Virus record (IMG/VR): IMGVR_UViG_3300027752_000013 | Span: 1 to 64,000 of that record | Strand: one strand, 5' to 3' | Length of the DNA stretch: 64,000 bases | Origin: a virus | Shown here: piece by piece, positions 8,805-16,470 of the stretch | How positions within the stretch are numbered: position 1 is the stretch's first letter | Layout: each line of letters begins with the position of its first letter | Notes under the pieces: generated by a model | What the model saw: only the letters and a program-made list of their open reading frames with translations | Database searches by the model: none | Told to the model about the DNA's origin: nothing | Position numbers and translations under genes: made by a program

Positions 8805-9166
8805 ACACCTGGGTTTTCTTTATCATATGTGTACTGCTCAAATGCAGGAATTATAAATTCAGCATTGTCATCTTCAATCCAACCATATTTAACCATATCA
8901 TCCTGAACTGTTTGTGCAGGATTTAAGTAGTCAAATTTATGGCGGCTGCCTCTAACAAATTCAAAGGATATTTTTACTGGGAGTTCATGGTTTTCTAATT
9001 CTTTTTTAAACTCTTTAGTATATTCAGCATAAATATCTTTTGTTGCTTTTCTGTAAGTCATTACAGCTTTGCTTGCTATAAAGTATTTACCTGTCCAACG
9101 TCTACCATTCTTACTAGAAGGAACATTTCCGGGTATCCACCATTGTTTAATTAAGTTTTCATTCAT
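8780..9166 (-). CDS. RusA-like Holliday junction resolvase
   Basis: Endonuclease of the RusA family, which cuts Holliday junctions and other branched DNA. It opens with WWIPGNVPSSKNGRRW, the typical RusA N-terminal strand and Asn/Lys motif. It has a basic stretch (SRHKFDYLNPAQTVQDDMVKYG, positions about 83-105) carrying Asp residues in the family arrangement D-x-x-N-x-x-x-x-x-x-D. It ends with the DD pair in WIEDDNAEF. At 128 residues it matches RusA length. It would process branched replication or recombination intermediates before packaging. It overlaps both neighbours (25 nt and 8 nt), which places it in the replication operon. Confidence 0.75.
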   Translation of the reverse strand: MNENLIKQWWIPGNVPSSKNGRRWTGKYFIASKAVMTYRKATKDIYAEYTKEFKKELENHELPVKISFEFVRGSRHKFDYLNPAQTVQDDMVKYGWIEDDNAEFIIPAFEQYTYDKENPGVWIRLVTK

Positions 9167-10145
9167 TTTCTTTATTTAAGGTTTCTTTTAATAAAGGTTT
9201 TAGCATTTGATGTACTTTATCAAAACCATGTGATTTCATGGCATCTGATACGTCTTTGCATATAGTTGGTACAAATCCATAAATATTATATGTTTTTGCA
9301 TACATATCTACAGCATGTTTACCTGCTTCATCATTATCAAAAAGAGTTATTATTTTTTTGTACTTCTTCTTTAGGTGCTCTATTATATGAGGTTTAATCA
9401 TAGTGTTCTCTGAGTCAGGACTAATAACTTCTATGTTATAACCCATGCTCTTCAAGCACATAGCATCCTTAAGTGAGGAACAAATAACTAAATAAGGCTG
9501 ATCAAATTTAAGTTGATCTTTACCTTGCAAATATGACTTGGCTTTATAAAATTTGTACTTCTTACTAAAAGGTTGGTACATCTTATAAACTTCATCATTT
9601 TTATCAAAGTATCCATAACACCACTTACTACCAATAGTAAGTTTGTTTAATTCTTCTGACCCTTCTTTAATTAAATTATAATAATCAATAGGCTTAACGT
9701 TATACTCATCCAGCATTGTTTTACCAATTCTAAATGATAACCAAAACTTTCTATCTTCTGTGGTCCAACCTCTTTCTTTTATGAAATCAATTTTCCACTT
9801 AGACTGTGCTTTAAACTTTGGTTGTACATATTCTGATGACCTAACATATTTATTATAGTCACTTACCATCCTTGTCATGGCTCCGTGGTATTCAAGATTA
9901 AATACAAGTTTAATTAGATCTACTTTATTACCACTTTTTCCTGTTGAAAAGTCTTTGAACTTATACTGCATAATAGATTTATCTACATATATGCAAAAGC
10001 TAGGTGTTCTTTCATTAGGATTAAATATAGATTTAATCTTAATATCTTGACCAGTAAGCTGTTCAGGAAGATCTAAGTAATATTGAAATACCCAAGTGCT
10101 TGGTACATCTTGTCCTTCTCCTACAATGTTTTTAGTGTTAAACAT
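9159..10145 (-). CDS. DNA primase, toprim domain
   Basis: DnaG-like primase for lagging-strand priming. The N-terminal part contains PNERTPSFCIYV and KFKDFSTGKSGNKVDLI, the strands and loop of the primase N-terminal/CHC2-like domain, but no zinc-binding cysteine set. The toprim domain has LVICSSLKDAMCL (about residue 214) and TLFDNDEAGKHA (about 266), the second being the DxDxAG metal motif. The usual Glu of toprim motif 1 is Ser here. I place the start at the ATG at 10145 (328 aa). The frame extends to an ATG at 10181, but that codon lies inside a terminator-like hairpin and would add an unrelated hydrophobic 12-residue leader. A TATCTTTG box ends only 6 nt before the chosen ATG. Confidence 0.85.
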   Translation of the reverse strand: MFNTKNIVGEGQDVPSTWVFQYYLDLPEQLTGQDIKIKSIFNPNERTPSFCIYVDKSIMQYKFKDFSTGKSGNKVDLIKLVFNLEYHGAMTRMVSDYNKYVRSSEYVQPKFKAQSKWKIDFIKERGWTTEDRKFWLSFRIGKTMLDEYNVKPIDYYNLIKEGSEELNKLTIGSKWCYGYFDKNDEVYKMYQPFSKKYKFYKAKSYLQGKDQLKFDQPYLVICSSLKDAMCLKSMGYNIEVISPDSENTMIKPHIIEHLKKKYKKIITLFDNDEAGKHAVDMYAKTYNIYGFVPTICKDVSDAMKSHGFDKVHQMLKPLLKETLNKENE

Positions 10146-10150
10146 AAAAT

Positions 10151-10158
10151 CAAAGATA
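10151..10158 (-). promoter_or_regulatory. TAnnTTTG box directly before the primase ATG
   Basis: The minus strand reads TATCTTTG just downstream of the hairpin at 10171-10193. The ATG is 6 nt after the box, about where transcription would start, so a transcript from here would have almost no leader. Confidence 0.45.
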
Positions 10159-10170
10159 TTAAAAAGAAAT

Positions 10171-10193
10171 GGGCCCAGCAATATACTGAGCCC
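10171..10193 (-). terminator. GC-rich terminator after the SSB-like gene
   Basis: On the minus strand GGGCTCAG and CTGGGCCC form an 8-bp stem (one G-T pair) with a 7-nt loop, followed by a T-rich stretch. It separates the SSB-like gene from the primase and probably limits read-through from an abundant transcript. Confidence 0.7.
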
Positions 10194-10213
10194 ACTCTTT
10201 CTAATTGGAGATA

Positions 10214-10888
10214 TTAAAGTTCAAAGTCAGATCCTGCAGTAGGAGCTGGCTCAAAGTTATTAGCAGGTGCAGATTCTTTCTTTACCATAGCACGGAAATG
10301 ATTAGTATCATTCTTGTCAAATGTGATAAGATTAGAATTTTCAGCATCTACTTCTTCTAGAGGTACACCCATTCTATTTCTTTTAGGTAAGAACAAATCA
10401 TTATTTACATAACCTTCTTTGTTTTCCCATTCACGTGCACCCAAGCATGCATTTACATAACCTGTTTGAGAACAAATCTTTGCAGCTTTAATCATAAAGT
10501 CTTCAATAGTATTTGCTTCAATAGCATCAAGTTCATCTCTTTTACCTACAACTTCAGATAAGAAAACCATAGCTTTTAATACTTCAGTATCACGGCTAAT
10601 TTCATTACCATTTGCTAATGTAGCATCTTTAAATGGATACGGTGAGAATCTAACTCTACCTACCTGACCCGCATAACGTGGTCCATTTGGCTCATTAACA
10701 TCCTTTAAGAATCCATTAAATTCACCTACAATAGGCTCACTTTCTACATGCAATGTAATATTGTATGCATCCATATCATATGGTGTTTGATCAAATGTAA
10801 TTGAGTTGATCAATACTTTTTGATTTCCTGTTCCAATAACTGGTTTTGTTCCACCTGATCCGGCAGACATGTCTTTAGTACTTAACAT
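10214..10888 (-). CDS. Putative single-stranded DNA-binding protein
   Basis: Candidate phage SSB. The reading rests on context and form rather than a clear OB-fold motif. It has 224 residues, a Gly/Ser-rich start, and beta-rich stretches (NQKVLINSITFDQTPY, AYNITLHVES). The flexible Pro/Ala-rich C-terminal linker ends in the acidic-hydrophobic tip SDFEL, the style of tail by which SSBs recruit partners. The next gene in the operon encodes a Sak4-like ATPase, a family known to work with SSBs. A GC-rich terminator follows, consistent with high expression. A different DNA-binding role remains possible. Confidence 0.6.
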   Translation of the reverse strand: MLSTKDMSAGSGGTKPVIGTGNQKVLINSITFDQTPYDMDAYNITLHVESEPIVGEFNGFLKDVNEPNGPRYAGQVGRVRFSPYPFKDATLANGNEISRDTEVLKAMVFLSEVVGKRDELDAIEANTIEDFMIKAAKICSQTGYVNACLGAREWENKEGYVNNDLFLPKRNRMGVPLEEVDAENSNLITFDKNDTNHFRAMVKKESAPANNFEPAPTAGSDFEL

Positions 10889-10911
10889 AATTTTTGATTT
10901 TAATTATTAAT

Positions 10912-11595
10912 TTATTTGTTGTATTCTTCAATACAACTGGTTACAAATTGTAGGTCATTGGCAATAAACTTATCATCAAACATACCCATTGGTGATTTAC
11001 ATGTGTTCTCTCCGTTGTTTTGGGTCTCAAAACCATAGATAAGTTCACCATCATCATTTTTATTTACTTTTCCAAATAAAACAATAGAGAATAGGCCTTC
11101 CAAAGTTAAAGTGTTGTCAATCATTTTACCAACAGTTTTAGCTTTAATTTTTCTATTTCCATTTATATCAGTTGAATCTTCTGAGTGAGTTAAGAAAATA
11201 ATAGTCAAGTCTTCTCTTAGATCTTTAGGCAACTTAGCAACCTGTGCTAGGTTAGCTGCAATCTGAGTAAACTTTTCATATCCTTTTTCATTAGCTCTAT
11301 CAAAGTATTCAAAAGAACTCATATATTGCCAGTCATCAACTACAATAGTTTTGATGTGGCCCATTTTGTCATTTACATGACGCATTGCCTTAATAATACC
11401 TGGTGCTGTAGCAGCTGAGGTAAGATTACCTTTAGGATTGTCTTTGGTTATCTGAGTATACTTACTCTTCCAACCCTTAAAAGGTAGAGGTTTATTTGCT
11501 ATATTTATAATGAAAGTCTCTTTGGGGTCTAATGTTCTGATTGAGGTAGACTTTCCTGTTCCTGAATCAGCAATTACTAATACGCTGTTTGCCAT
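10912..11595 (-). CDS. Sak4-like RecA-family ATPase
   Basis: Phage recombination ATPase of the Sak4/AAA_24 type, a short RecA-fold protein that helps single-strand annealing with SSB. Walker A is ADSGTGKST (residues about 9-17), Walker B is IKTIVVDDWQY (about 82-92), and the sensor-like strand IIFLTHSED is near 135. The length of 227 residues matches Sak4 proteins, which lack the N- and C-terminal domains of RecA. It lies next to the SSB-like gene, 23 nt apart, and downstream of the DnaB-type helicase. It would drive recombination-dependent repair or replication restart. Confidence 0.8.
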   Translation of the reverse strand: MANSVLVIADSGTGKSTSIRTLDPKETFIINIANKPLPFKGWKSKYTQITKDNPKGNLTSAATAPGIIKAMRHVNDKMGHIKTIVVDDWQYMSSFEYFDRANEKGYEKFTQIAANLAQVAKLPKDLREDLTIIFLTHSEDSTDINGNRKIKAKTVGKMIDNTLTLEGLFSIVLFGKVNKNDDGELIYGFETQNNGENTCKSPMGMFDDKFIANDLQFVTSCIEEYNK

Positions 11596-11597
11596 GT

Positions 11598-12161
11598 TTA
11601 CTTGATTAATTTATTGATTACTTTAGTTAATGTTATTAATGTTTGATTGATATCTTCAAGTTTATCAACTAGATCTGTACTTGTACCTGCATCAGGATTA
11701 GGTAGATCAAATAATGTTTTACCTATATCTGCTACAAATTTAGGCTCTTCTATTACAGAACCATTTCTAGAAGTTATATCATTGATAACTTTTAATTCAC
11801 TTACAGGTATGAGATGTCTTTGAAATCCTGAGCTAGATGTAACTAATTCATATTCTGATTTCCAGTGTGGATTTGATCTGTGCAAATATAATGTTCTTTT
11901 TGGATCTTCAGAATCATAATCAATACTTACAAACTCAGTATAGATATCTTTATCTTTCTCTAGTTCACTAGGAAAGAATGATACATGCAATTCATCTTTA
12001 CCTTTAGGCCTATAGGCCATCTTTGGTATATACAGTGCATTCAGATTACCACTTGTTTGGAAATAATCTTCATGCTCTTCTTTTAATTTATTTACTTTTT
12101 GTTTACGTTCTTCAGGAGTTAGTCCCATAATTTCTGTATTTAGTTTTTTAGTGCTTATCAT
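11598..12161 (-). CDS. Hypothetical protein of the replication operon (187 aa)
   Basis: I do not recognise it. The N-terminal 35 residues are charged and helical (EERKQKVNKLKEEHEDYF). The middle is beta-rich (ELHVSFFPSE, DPKRTLYLHR), and the C-terminal 35 residues form a regular leucine/isoleucine-rich helix (LVDKLEDINQTLITLTKVINKLIK, split here from a longer run) that could be a coiled coil for self-association. It lies between the helicase (4-nt overlap) and the Sak4-like ATPase (2-nt gap), so a replication or recombination accessory is plausible. Confidence 0.75.
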   Translation of the reverse strand: MISTKKLNTEIMGLTPEERKQKVNKLKEEHEDYFQTSGNLNALYIPKMAYRPKGKDELHVSFFPSELEKDKDIYTEFVSIDYDSEDPKRTLYLHRSNPHWKSEYELVTSSSGFQRHLIPVSELKVINDITSRNGSVIEEPKFVADIGKTLFDLPNPDAGTSTDLVDKLEDINQTLITLTKVINKLIK

Positions 12162-13114
12162 CTGCGTTCTTGTTGTCCAGGAGTGGCCATTTCTGCAATC
12201 TGCATCTTTTCAAATTCTGCTTTGAAAAAACTCATTCTTGCATCACCATTTCTAGCTTTTAAGAAATGTAATACCAACGTCCTATCATTTTCTATAATGT
12301 ATCTATCAGGTCCATAGAACCTAATTTTCTGTTTAGCTGGCCGGTTAATACCAATCAACATATCAGCGTGCTGTAACATTGCATCTGAACCAAATATATC
12401 TGACTCAAGTATATAGTTACCGTACTTACCATCTATAGCTCTCTCTGGATTATCAATATTTCTATTGAGTTGAGATAGTGCAATAAACAAACAAGGATAA
12501 TCACGTTTACATTGTGTAAAAAATTCACCTAACTCAAATAACATATCTAATGTATTATTTTGATAAGGTGCTCTTTTAACAAGCATAGTGTGATCCAATG
12601 TTATTATAGTTTTTTTACCTTGATGTTTTGTCATGTACTGATCTACTTGTTCACGCATCTGATTAACAGTCAAAGGTGTTGATATAATATCTACTGGATA
12701 CTTTACTCTTTCTTTTGCATATTGATGACAGCTGTTTAATGTTTCTGTACTTAAAACAGAACCTGCACTACATAATTCTTTATAAGTCTTACCTGTTATA
12801 GAACTAAACTCTCTAATGGCTGATGTTCTACCAACCATCTCAAATTGAAATTCTAATACTCTGAAATCATCATTAGGATTAAGCATAAAAGACTCACGTA
12901 TAATCTGATCTTTAATCAGAGTTTTACCTGAGCCAGGTCTTCCACCAATAACAGTCAGGGTATTCCATTCTAGTCCATCAGTAGCTGCATCATTAAACTT
13001 AGGCCAGGGAGTGTAAATTGATTTCTCATCTCCTGTTGACCTAGCGTACATATATTTTAGTGCATCATTGAAGGCTGTGTATTGGCCCACCCATGCTGGT
13101 GTTGGTTTACTCAT
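12158..13114 (-). CDS. Replicative DnaB-like helicase
   Basis: RecA-fold replicative helicase of the DnaB family, the hexameric motor of the replication fork. Walker A is GGRPGSGKTLIKDQ (about residues 56-69). Walker B is KKTIITLDHTML (about 168-179), where His follows Asp as in DnaB proteins. LFIALSQLNRNIDNPE (about 210) is the DnaB H3 motif with the Gln sensor. LHFLKARNGDAR near the C-terminus provides the KxRxG arginine-finger-type motif. At 318 residues it lacks the N-terminal DnaG-interaction domain of bacterial DnaB, as in many phages. It overlaps the genes on both sides by 4 nt. Confidence 0.88.
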   Translation of the reverse strand: MSKPTPAWVGQYTAFNDALKYMYARSTGDEKSIYTPWPKFNDAATDGLEWNTLTVIGGRPGSGKTLIKDQIIRESFMLNPNDDFRVLEFQFEMVGRTSAIREFSSITGKTYKELCSAGSVLSTETLNSCHQYAKERVKYPVDIISTPLTVNQMREQVDQYMTKHQGKKTIITLDHTMLVKRAPYQNNTLDMLFELGEFFTQCKRDYPCLFIALSQLNRNIDNPERAIDGKYGNYILESDIFGSDAMLQHADMLIGINRPAKQKIRFYGPDRYIIENDRTLVLHFLKARNGDARMSFFKAEFEKMQIAEMATPGQQERR

Positions 13115-13701
13115 ACTACGGTTTCTTTAAAGTGTTCATCTTCTGTACTTACTCCTTCTACTATCATATCACAGTAATCTGCTAATGTAGAATGCTTTAC
13201 TCTGTGTTTATCTTGCTTGCATATAAAGTACTGACTGGTTTGCATATACATATAATCTGCATCCCTGTACTCATTAACATACATTCTAGTTGCTTTATGC
13301 ACTTCTTCCCATGTATGATCATATGTTTCAAAGAACCATCTAAATGCTTCTCCTAAAGCTTTGACATTATTTCTTGCAGGTTTACCGCTTGGTAATTTTC
13401 TAGCAGGAAATACTTCTCTATAATCATTTATCTTTTCTACAAAGTCTTTACCCATTAATTGGATATCAGTTTTCTTCTTAGCTTTGATAAAATAACTGTC
13501 TAGAGTTCCACATATAGCTAAAGCTTGTGGTGTCATAGTATACTGGCCTTCATTTAAATCTAGAAAGCCTTTTCTTACCAATGCATCTCTATCCTTTGAT
13601 ACTACCTCTGGTAAGGAGATTTTTTGCTTCATACCAAATAGGATCAAGCTCTGGTTTGGTGTCAGGTTTGCTTTCAGTATCTTTTGGAATAGTTCCCACA
13701 T
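13111..13701 (-). CDS. Winged-helix protein, possible helicase loader (196 aa)
   Basis: Probable DNA-binding protein. Residues about 12-70 (ANLTPNQSLILFGM, then KDRDALVRKGFLDL and YTMTPQALAI) have the helix-helix-wing layout of a winged-helix domain. The rest is helical with an aromatic-rich patch (FRWFFETYDHTWEEVHKATRMYVNEY, here joined from two segments). It lies between a DnaA-domain protein and the DnaB-type helicase, the position of helicase loaders or replisome organisers in many phages. That role is inference. The start at 13701 makes a 113-nt overlap with the upstream gene. I keep it because the winged-helix fold begins before the internal Met at 13632. Confidence 0.7.
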   Translation of the reverse strand: MWELFQKILKANLTPNQSLILFGMKQKISLPEVVSKDRDALVRKGFLDLNEGQYTMTPQALAICGTLDSYFIKAKKKTDIQLMGKDFVEKINDYREVFPARKLPSGKPARNNVKALGEAFRWFFETYDHTWEEVHKATRMYVNEYRDADYMYMQTSQYFICKQDKHRVKHSTLADYCDMIVEGVSTEDEHFKETVV

Positions 13702-14116
13702 AATCTTCTAATTGTTTTAAAGTGTTATCATAAGCATGCATAACTGTTTTATCATTGCTGAAAAACCCATTCTCAACCATTTTACATGAATTGATAATAG
13801 TTGCATGATTGCGTTTAAGAAATTTTCCTATACTTGTTTTACTATGACCTTCTTTATGGGCCAAGTAAGACATTACTTGTACATATACAAGATAATCTCT
13901 GAATCTAGTTCTATTTTGTAAAGTTTTAATTTTACTAAATCTAGGTTGGTCTTCATGTAATGCAGTTAAAGCAGCATCATGAAATATATCTAACGGTACT
14001 TTTTTATTTTTTTCTTGGGGAGTGTAAATATACAATTTTACTCCGTAAGTTTCATAAAAAGTCTTCTTAAAATCAGATATCTCTATCTTCTGGTTAAGTT
14101 CCTGGTTAGTAGTCAT
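13589..14116 (-). CDS. DnaA C-terminal-domain protein, putative origin binder
   Basis: Likely sequence-specific initiator or origin-binding protein. Residues about 70-115 (FRDYLVYVQVMSYLAHKEGH, then SIGKFLKRNHATIINSCKMVE) match domain IV of bacterial DnaA, whose helix-turn-helix carries the I-G-x-x-F-x-R-x-H-x-T-V signature for reading DnaA boxes. There is no AAA+ domain, so this is the DNA-binding part alone. The C-terminal tail is Pro/Asp/Lys-rich and probably disordered. A TACCTTTG promoter box lies 23 nt before its ATG, making it the likely first gene of the main replication transcript. Confidence 0.75.
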   Translation of the reverse strand: MTTNQELNQKIEISDFKKTFYETYGVKLYIYTPQEKNKKVPLDIFHDAALTALHEDQPRFSKIKTLQNRTRFRDYLVYVQVMSYLAHKEGHSKTSIGKFLKRNHATIINSCKMVENGFFSNDKTVMHAYDNTLKQLEDYVGTIPKDTESKPDTKPELDPIWYEAKNLLTRGSIKG

Positions 14117-14138
14117 TTAAGTTATATTTTAAGGTTAT

Positions 14139-14146
14139 CAAAGGTA
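14139..14146 (-). promoter_or_regulatory. TAnnTTTG promoter for the replication operon
   Basis: The minus strand reads TACCTTTG, with a TTG 20 nt upstream of the box, and the ATG of the DnaA-domain gene is 23 nt downstream. It lies between the UDG stop and that gene. Confidence 0.6.
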
Positions 14147-14153
14147 ATAAAAT

Positions 14154-14840
14154 CTACCATTCTATGCAAGTTTCACCTTGCTTTTCTAGTTCTAGATTGG
14201 CTTTCTTAAATACGTCATTACAGTCCCATTCACCACCTCTATATGCGGCAGATGCAGGATGTGCACATTTAAGTATTTTACAGTTAGGAAGTAAAGTTTG
14301 CCAAGCTTCAGCTTTTTTACCCATTAATATAAAAACAGTGTTTTTGTTATGTCTATTAATGTTTTCAAAAATGTATTCTGTAAAGTTTTTCCATATAGCA
14401 TAATGAGATCCTATTTTATTTATCTCACAAGTAAATGCTGTATTAATTAATAGTACACCCTGGTTAGACCAACGTCTTAAATCATTATTATAATCTTCAT
14501 ATTCTCCATAAAGAGCTTTAAAGATATATTGTAATGACTTTTCTGTTTTGCCTTTCCTACTACAACTAAATGCAATTCCGTCAGCTACACCTAGCTGAGG
14601 ATACGGGTCTTGTCCTACTATAACAACTTTCATTTTATCATAAGGGCATTCATGAAATCCATTAAATACATCTTTAAACTTAGGTGTAAAACGTTTACCG
14701 TTTTCTACATGTTCTATTAGTGTATTCATTATATGATCAAAGCTTAAACCATTTACATATGGTGAAAGCATACGGTCCCAGCCGCTTTCTTCTAATTTAT
14801 TATTTAAATTATCTCTTAAGATATTTATGTCTATTTCCAT
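14154..14840 (-). CDS. ung: Uracil-DNA glycosylase, family 1
   Basis: Removes uracil from DNA, starting base-excision repair. The active-site motif VVIVGQDPYPQ (about residues 72-82) contains the water-activating Asp. GIAFS and LLINTAFTCEINKIGSHYAIW follow the family-1 order. The Leu-loop His motif appears as CAHPASAAYRGG (about 203-214), in place of the usual HPSPLS. At 228 residues it is full length. UDG is a common gene of crAss-like phages. It is the first gene of the minus-strand replication block and sits head-to-head with the plus-strand gene at 14886. Confidence 0.93.
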   Translation of the reverse strand: MEIDINILRDNLNNKLEESGWDRMLSPYVNGLSFDHIMNTLIEHVENGKRFTPKFKDVFNGFHECPYDKMKVVIVGQDPYPQLGVADGIAFSCSRKGKTEKSLQYIFKALYGEYEDYNNDLRRWSNQGVLLINTAFTCEINKIGSHYAIWKNFTEYIFENINRHNKNTVFILMGKKAEAWQTLLPNCKILKCAHPASAAYRGGEWDCNDVFKKANLELEKQGETCIEW

Positions 14841-14859
14841 TTTTATTGTTAATTTATAG

Positions 14860-14867
14860 TATATTTG
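14860..14867 (+). promoter_or_regulatory. TATATTTG promoter box
   Basis: A perfect TAnnTTTG match on the plus strand, 19 nt before the ATG at 14886, in the 45-nt space between UDG and the divergent gene. Confidence 0.55.
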
Positions 14868-14885
14868 TTTATTAAATCTATTATT

Positions 14886-15311
14886 ATGGCAGGAGAAAAA
14901 CTTTTAACTTATGATCAGTGGGATTATAAAGATGTAGTCAAAAACCTTGAATTATCCACAGTATATATTGTTTCATTACAAAACATTATTACTGATATGA
15001 TACACAGTGCTGATAGAGTTAGCACTATAGGTAAAACTTTTAAAAAGTTTGACAAAATTACTGAGCAACACGAAAAAGGAACTAATCCAATGGAAGGTGT
15101 AGATCTAGATAATTGGGAAAAACAAATTTATACTCTTTTTTCAATGCTACAAACAATAAAGGTAGCAGCATATGATCAAAAGCTAAACAAACCTACCAAA
15201 ACAACTGCAACTAATGAGGATCTTAAAGAAGCCACTAGGCTAATGATGGAAGGCAGTGAAGAAGCGCAAGTAAAGCTAGAAGAAATTCAAAAAAGAATAA
15301 CTCTAGCGTAA
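14886..15311 (+). CDS. Hypothetical protein, only plus-strand gene of the left arm (141 aa)
   Basis: I do not recognise it. The 141 residues are helical, with a C-terminal charged helix (EATRLMMEGSEEAQVKLEEI) that could be a coiled coil. There is no signal peptide or catalytic motif. I use the ATG at 14886. The frame reaches back to a TTG at 14865, but that TTG is the end of the promoter box TATATTTG. It is the only well-supported plus-strand gene among some 45 minus-strand genes, and it converges with the gene at 15303, overlapping it by 9 nt. Separate expression suggests different timing from replication genes. Confidence 0.75.
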   Translation: MAGEKLLTYDQWDYKDVVKNLELSTVYIVSLQNIITDMIHSADRVSTIGKTFKKFDKITEQHEKGTNPMEGVDLDNWEKQIYTLFSMLQTIKVAAYDQKLNKPTKTTATNEDLKEATRLMMEGSEEAQVKLEEIQKRITLA

Positions 15312-15686
15312 TTGCATACCATTAAAATCTCCTATTTCTATACAAGATTGTATAGCTAAATTTAATTCATCTTTATCACAGTCTGCAAATGACTTACAGT
15401 ATTTTTGCTTGTCTATTACGAAACTTAATCCTGAAGCTCTTTTCACTTCAATTTTGGCTTCTTCAAAGGTGTAACCAATTTCTTGTGCTATTTCTCTAAT
15501 CATTGCATGAAGACGTGCTAGTTGTGGGTTACTACCCTTAGCACCACTTACACCAATAAAGATCTCCAGATTAGATCCTTCTTCAAGTTGTTCAAAGAAT
15601 TTTCTATACTTGGTTCCCATAGCTTTAATAGGAAAATGTAATTGACCATCCTTAACTGATGCTTTTATATATAAGTTATCTTTCAT
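15303..15686 (-). CDS. Possible NinB-like recombination accessory (127 aa)
   Basis: Weak similarity in layout to NinB-type phage recombination proteins: a basic beta-rich N-terminus (MKDNLYIKASV) and then the helix NPQLARLHAMIREIAQEIG (about 68-86), a style of R-x-x-L-H-A-M helix seen in NinB. The C-terminal part is KSFADCDKDELNLAIQSC, leading to a short terminal strand. NinB proteins bind single-stranded DNA in recombination. This is a tentative reading, and the protein could be something else. Its ATG overlaps the stop of the small membrane gene (ATGA). Confidence 0.5.
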   Translation of the reverse strand: MKDNLYIKASVKDGQLHFPIKAMGTKYRKFFEQLEEGSNLEIFIGVSGAKGSNPQLARLHAMIREIAQEIGYTFEEAKIEVKRASGLSFVIDKQKYCKSFADCDKDELNLAIQSCIEIGDFNGMQLR

Positions 15687-15829
15687 ATTATATTATATAT
15701 ACTTACAACTCCTAAACTTAATATTCCTATTATTATTATCCAAAAACAACCTTTGTAAACCTTTTCCATTTTTTCAGGTGATCTTCCTTGGTTGCTTCTA
15801 TACTGTCTTTCTTTATTAATCTGTTTCAT
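15683..15829 (-). CDS. Small single-pass membrane protein (48 aa)
   Basis: A 48-residue peptide with a basic, polar N-terminus (MKQINKERQYRSNQGRSPEK) and one hydrophobic segment (FWIIIIGILSLGVVSIY, about residues 29-45). Short stretch, but its ends mesh exactly with its neighbours: 14-nt overlap with the gene upstream and ATGA overlap with the gene downstream. This supports it as a translated member of the operon. It probably sits in the inner membrane; function unknown. Confidence 0.55.
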   Translation of the reverse strand: MKQINKERQYRSNQGRSPEKMEKVYKGCFWIIIIGILSLGVVSIYNII

Positions 15830-15974
15830 CTTGATTGTTTTTTAGTGGAACAAATGATAAATAATCAGGATCATGAGGGTCTACTTCTACTCCGTAGACA
15901 CTTACCCATCTGCCTTCATCAAATATATATCTTCTTCCGTTAACTGTTTTTGTTTGTTGTTCATTATTGTTCAT
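15816..15974 (-). CDS. Small hypothetical protein (52 aa)
   Basis: A 52-residue acidic protein (TVNGRRYIFDEGRWVSVYGVEVDP in its first half, quoted in part) that looks like a single small beta-sheet domain followed by a charged tail. It begins at ATG 15974, overlaps the upstream gene by 11 nt and the membrane-peptide gene by 14 nt. The chain of short overlaps argues that it is real. I do not recognise it. Confidence 0.5.
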   Translation of the reverse strand: MNNNEQQTKTVNGRRYIFDEGRWVSVYGVEVDPHDPDYLSFVPLKNNQDETD

Positions 15975-16212
15975 GATGTTCTAATATTTTTTCTTCTATA
16001 TCTTCTTCTAGTAAATCTTGTATGTCTACTCTAACCTCTAGACCATTTTTGTCTAGTGCTATATACCATACATGCATTATTTGAGCTGTTGGTCCATAAC
16101 CAGGAGTTCCTGGATCACCATTAGAATCATACCATTGATCAGGTTCCCCTTCATAATAGTTATATTCTACTTCAACTGTTTCACCTGTGTTTGTAATATA
16201 TTCTCTTTCCAT
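15964..16212 (-). CDS. Small acidic hypothetical protein (82 aa)
   Basis: The 82 residues are strongly acidic with many Tyr and Gly (YNYYEGEPDQWYDSNGDPG) and end in a Glu-rich helix (LLEEDIEEKILEHHEQ). There is no recognised motif. The start overlaps the stop of the upstream zinc-ribbon gene (shared base at 16212). Unknown function; acidic small phage proteins of this kind are often inhibitors or DNA mimics, but nothing here proves it. Confidence 0.6.
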   Translation of the reverse strand: MEREYITNTGETVEVEYNYYEGEPDQWYDSNGDPGTPGYGPTAQIMHVWYIALDKNGLEVRVDIQDLLEEDIEEKILEHHEQ

Positions 16213-16466
16213 TACAAAAATCTTAGTGCTCCTCCATCAACGTAAACAAACTCTTGAGCACACTCAGTGCATTTGGCGTTTGATTCATTACGTAATAATG
16301 ATGGCATGTTACAGTTTGGACAAGGTGTTTCACCTTCTTCTATATATTCTTCAATTGCTTTTCTAGCATAGCTGTGTATCATAGAGTCATGAACACCTTT
16401 ATAAAAAGTGTTGTCTGCCTCCATTTCATTTTGTTGCTCTATAAAGAGCTCTTTCATTCTTCCCAT
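16212..16466 (-). CDS. Small zinc-ribbon protein (84 aa)
   Basis: It has an acidic helical N-terminus (residues 1-47) and a C-terminal CPNC ... CTEC pair (about residues 49-52 and 69-72), the four-cysteine arrangement of a zinc ribbon. This suggests binding to nucleic acid or to RNA polymerase, as for other small phage zinc-ribbon proteins. It lies 4 nt after the SF2 helicase stop, in the same operon. Confidence 0.6.
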   Translation of the reverse strand: MGRMKELFIEQQNEMEADNTFYKGVHDSMIHSYARKAIEEYIEEGETPCPNCNMPSLLRNESNAKCTECAQEFVYVDGGALRFL

Positions 16467-16470
16467 AATG

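Noticed and set aside
10146-10181. Upstream ATG extension of the primase
   Set aside because: The extension lies in a terminator-like hairpin and encodes a hydrophobic leader unrelated to primases.
13111-13701. Frameshift error joining the DnaA-domain and winged-helix genes
   Set aside because: Both frames encode plausible complete domains and each has its own start; the overlap is better explained as real, though unusual.
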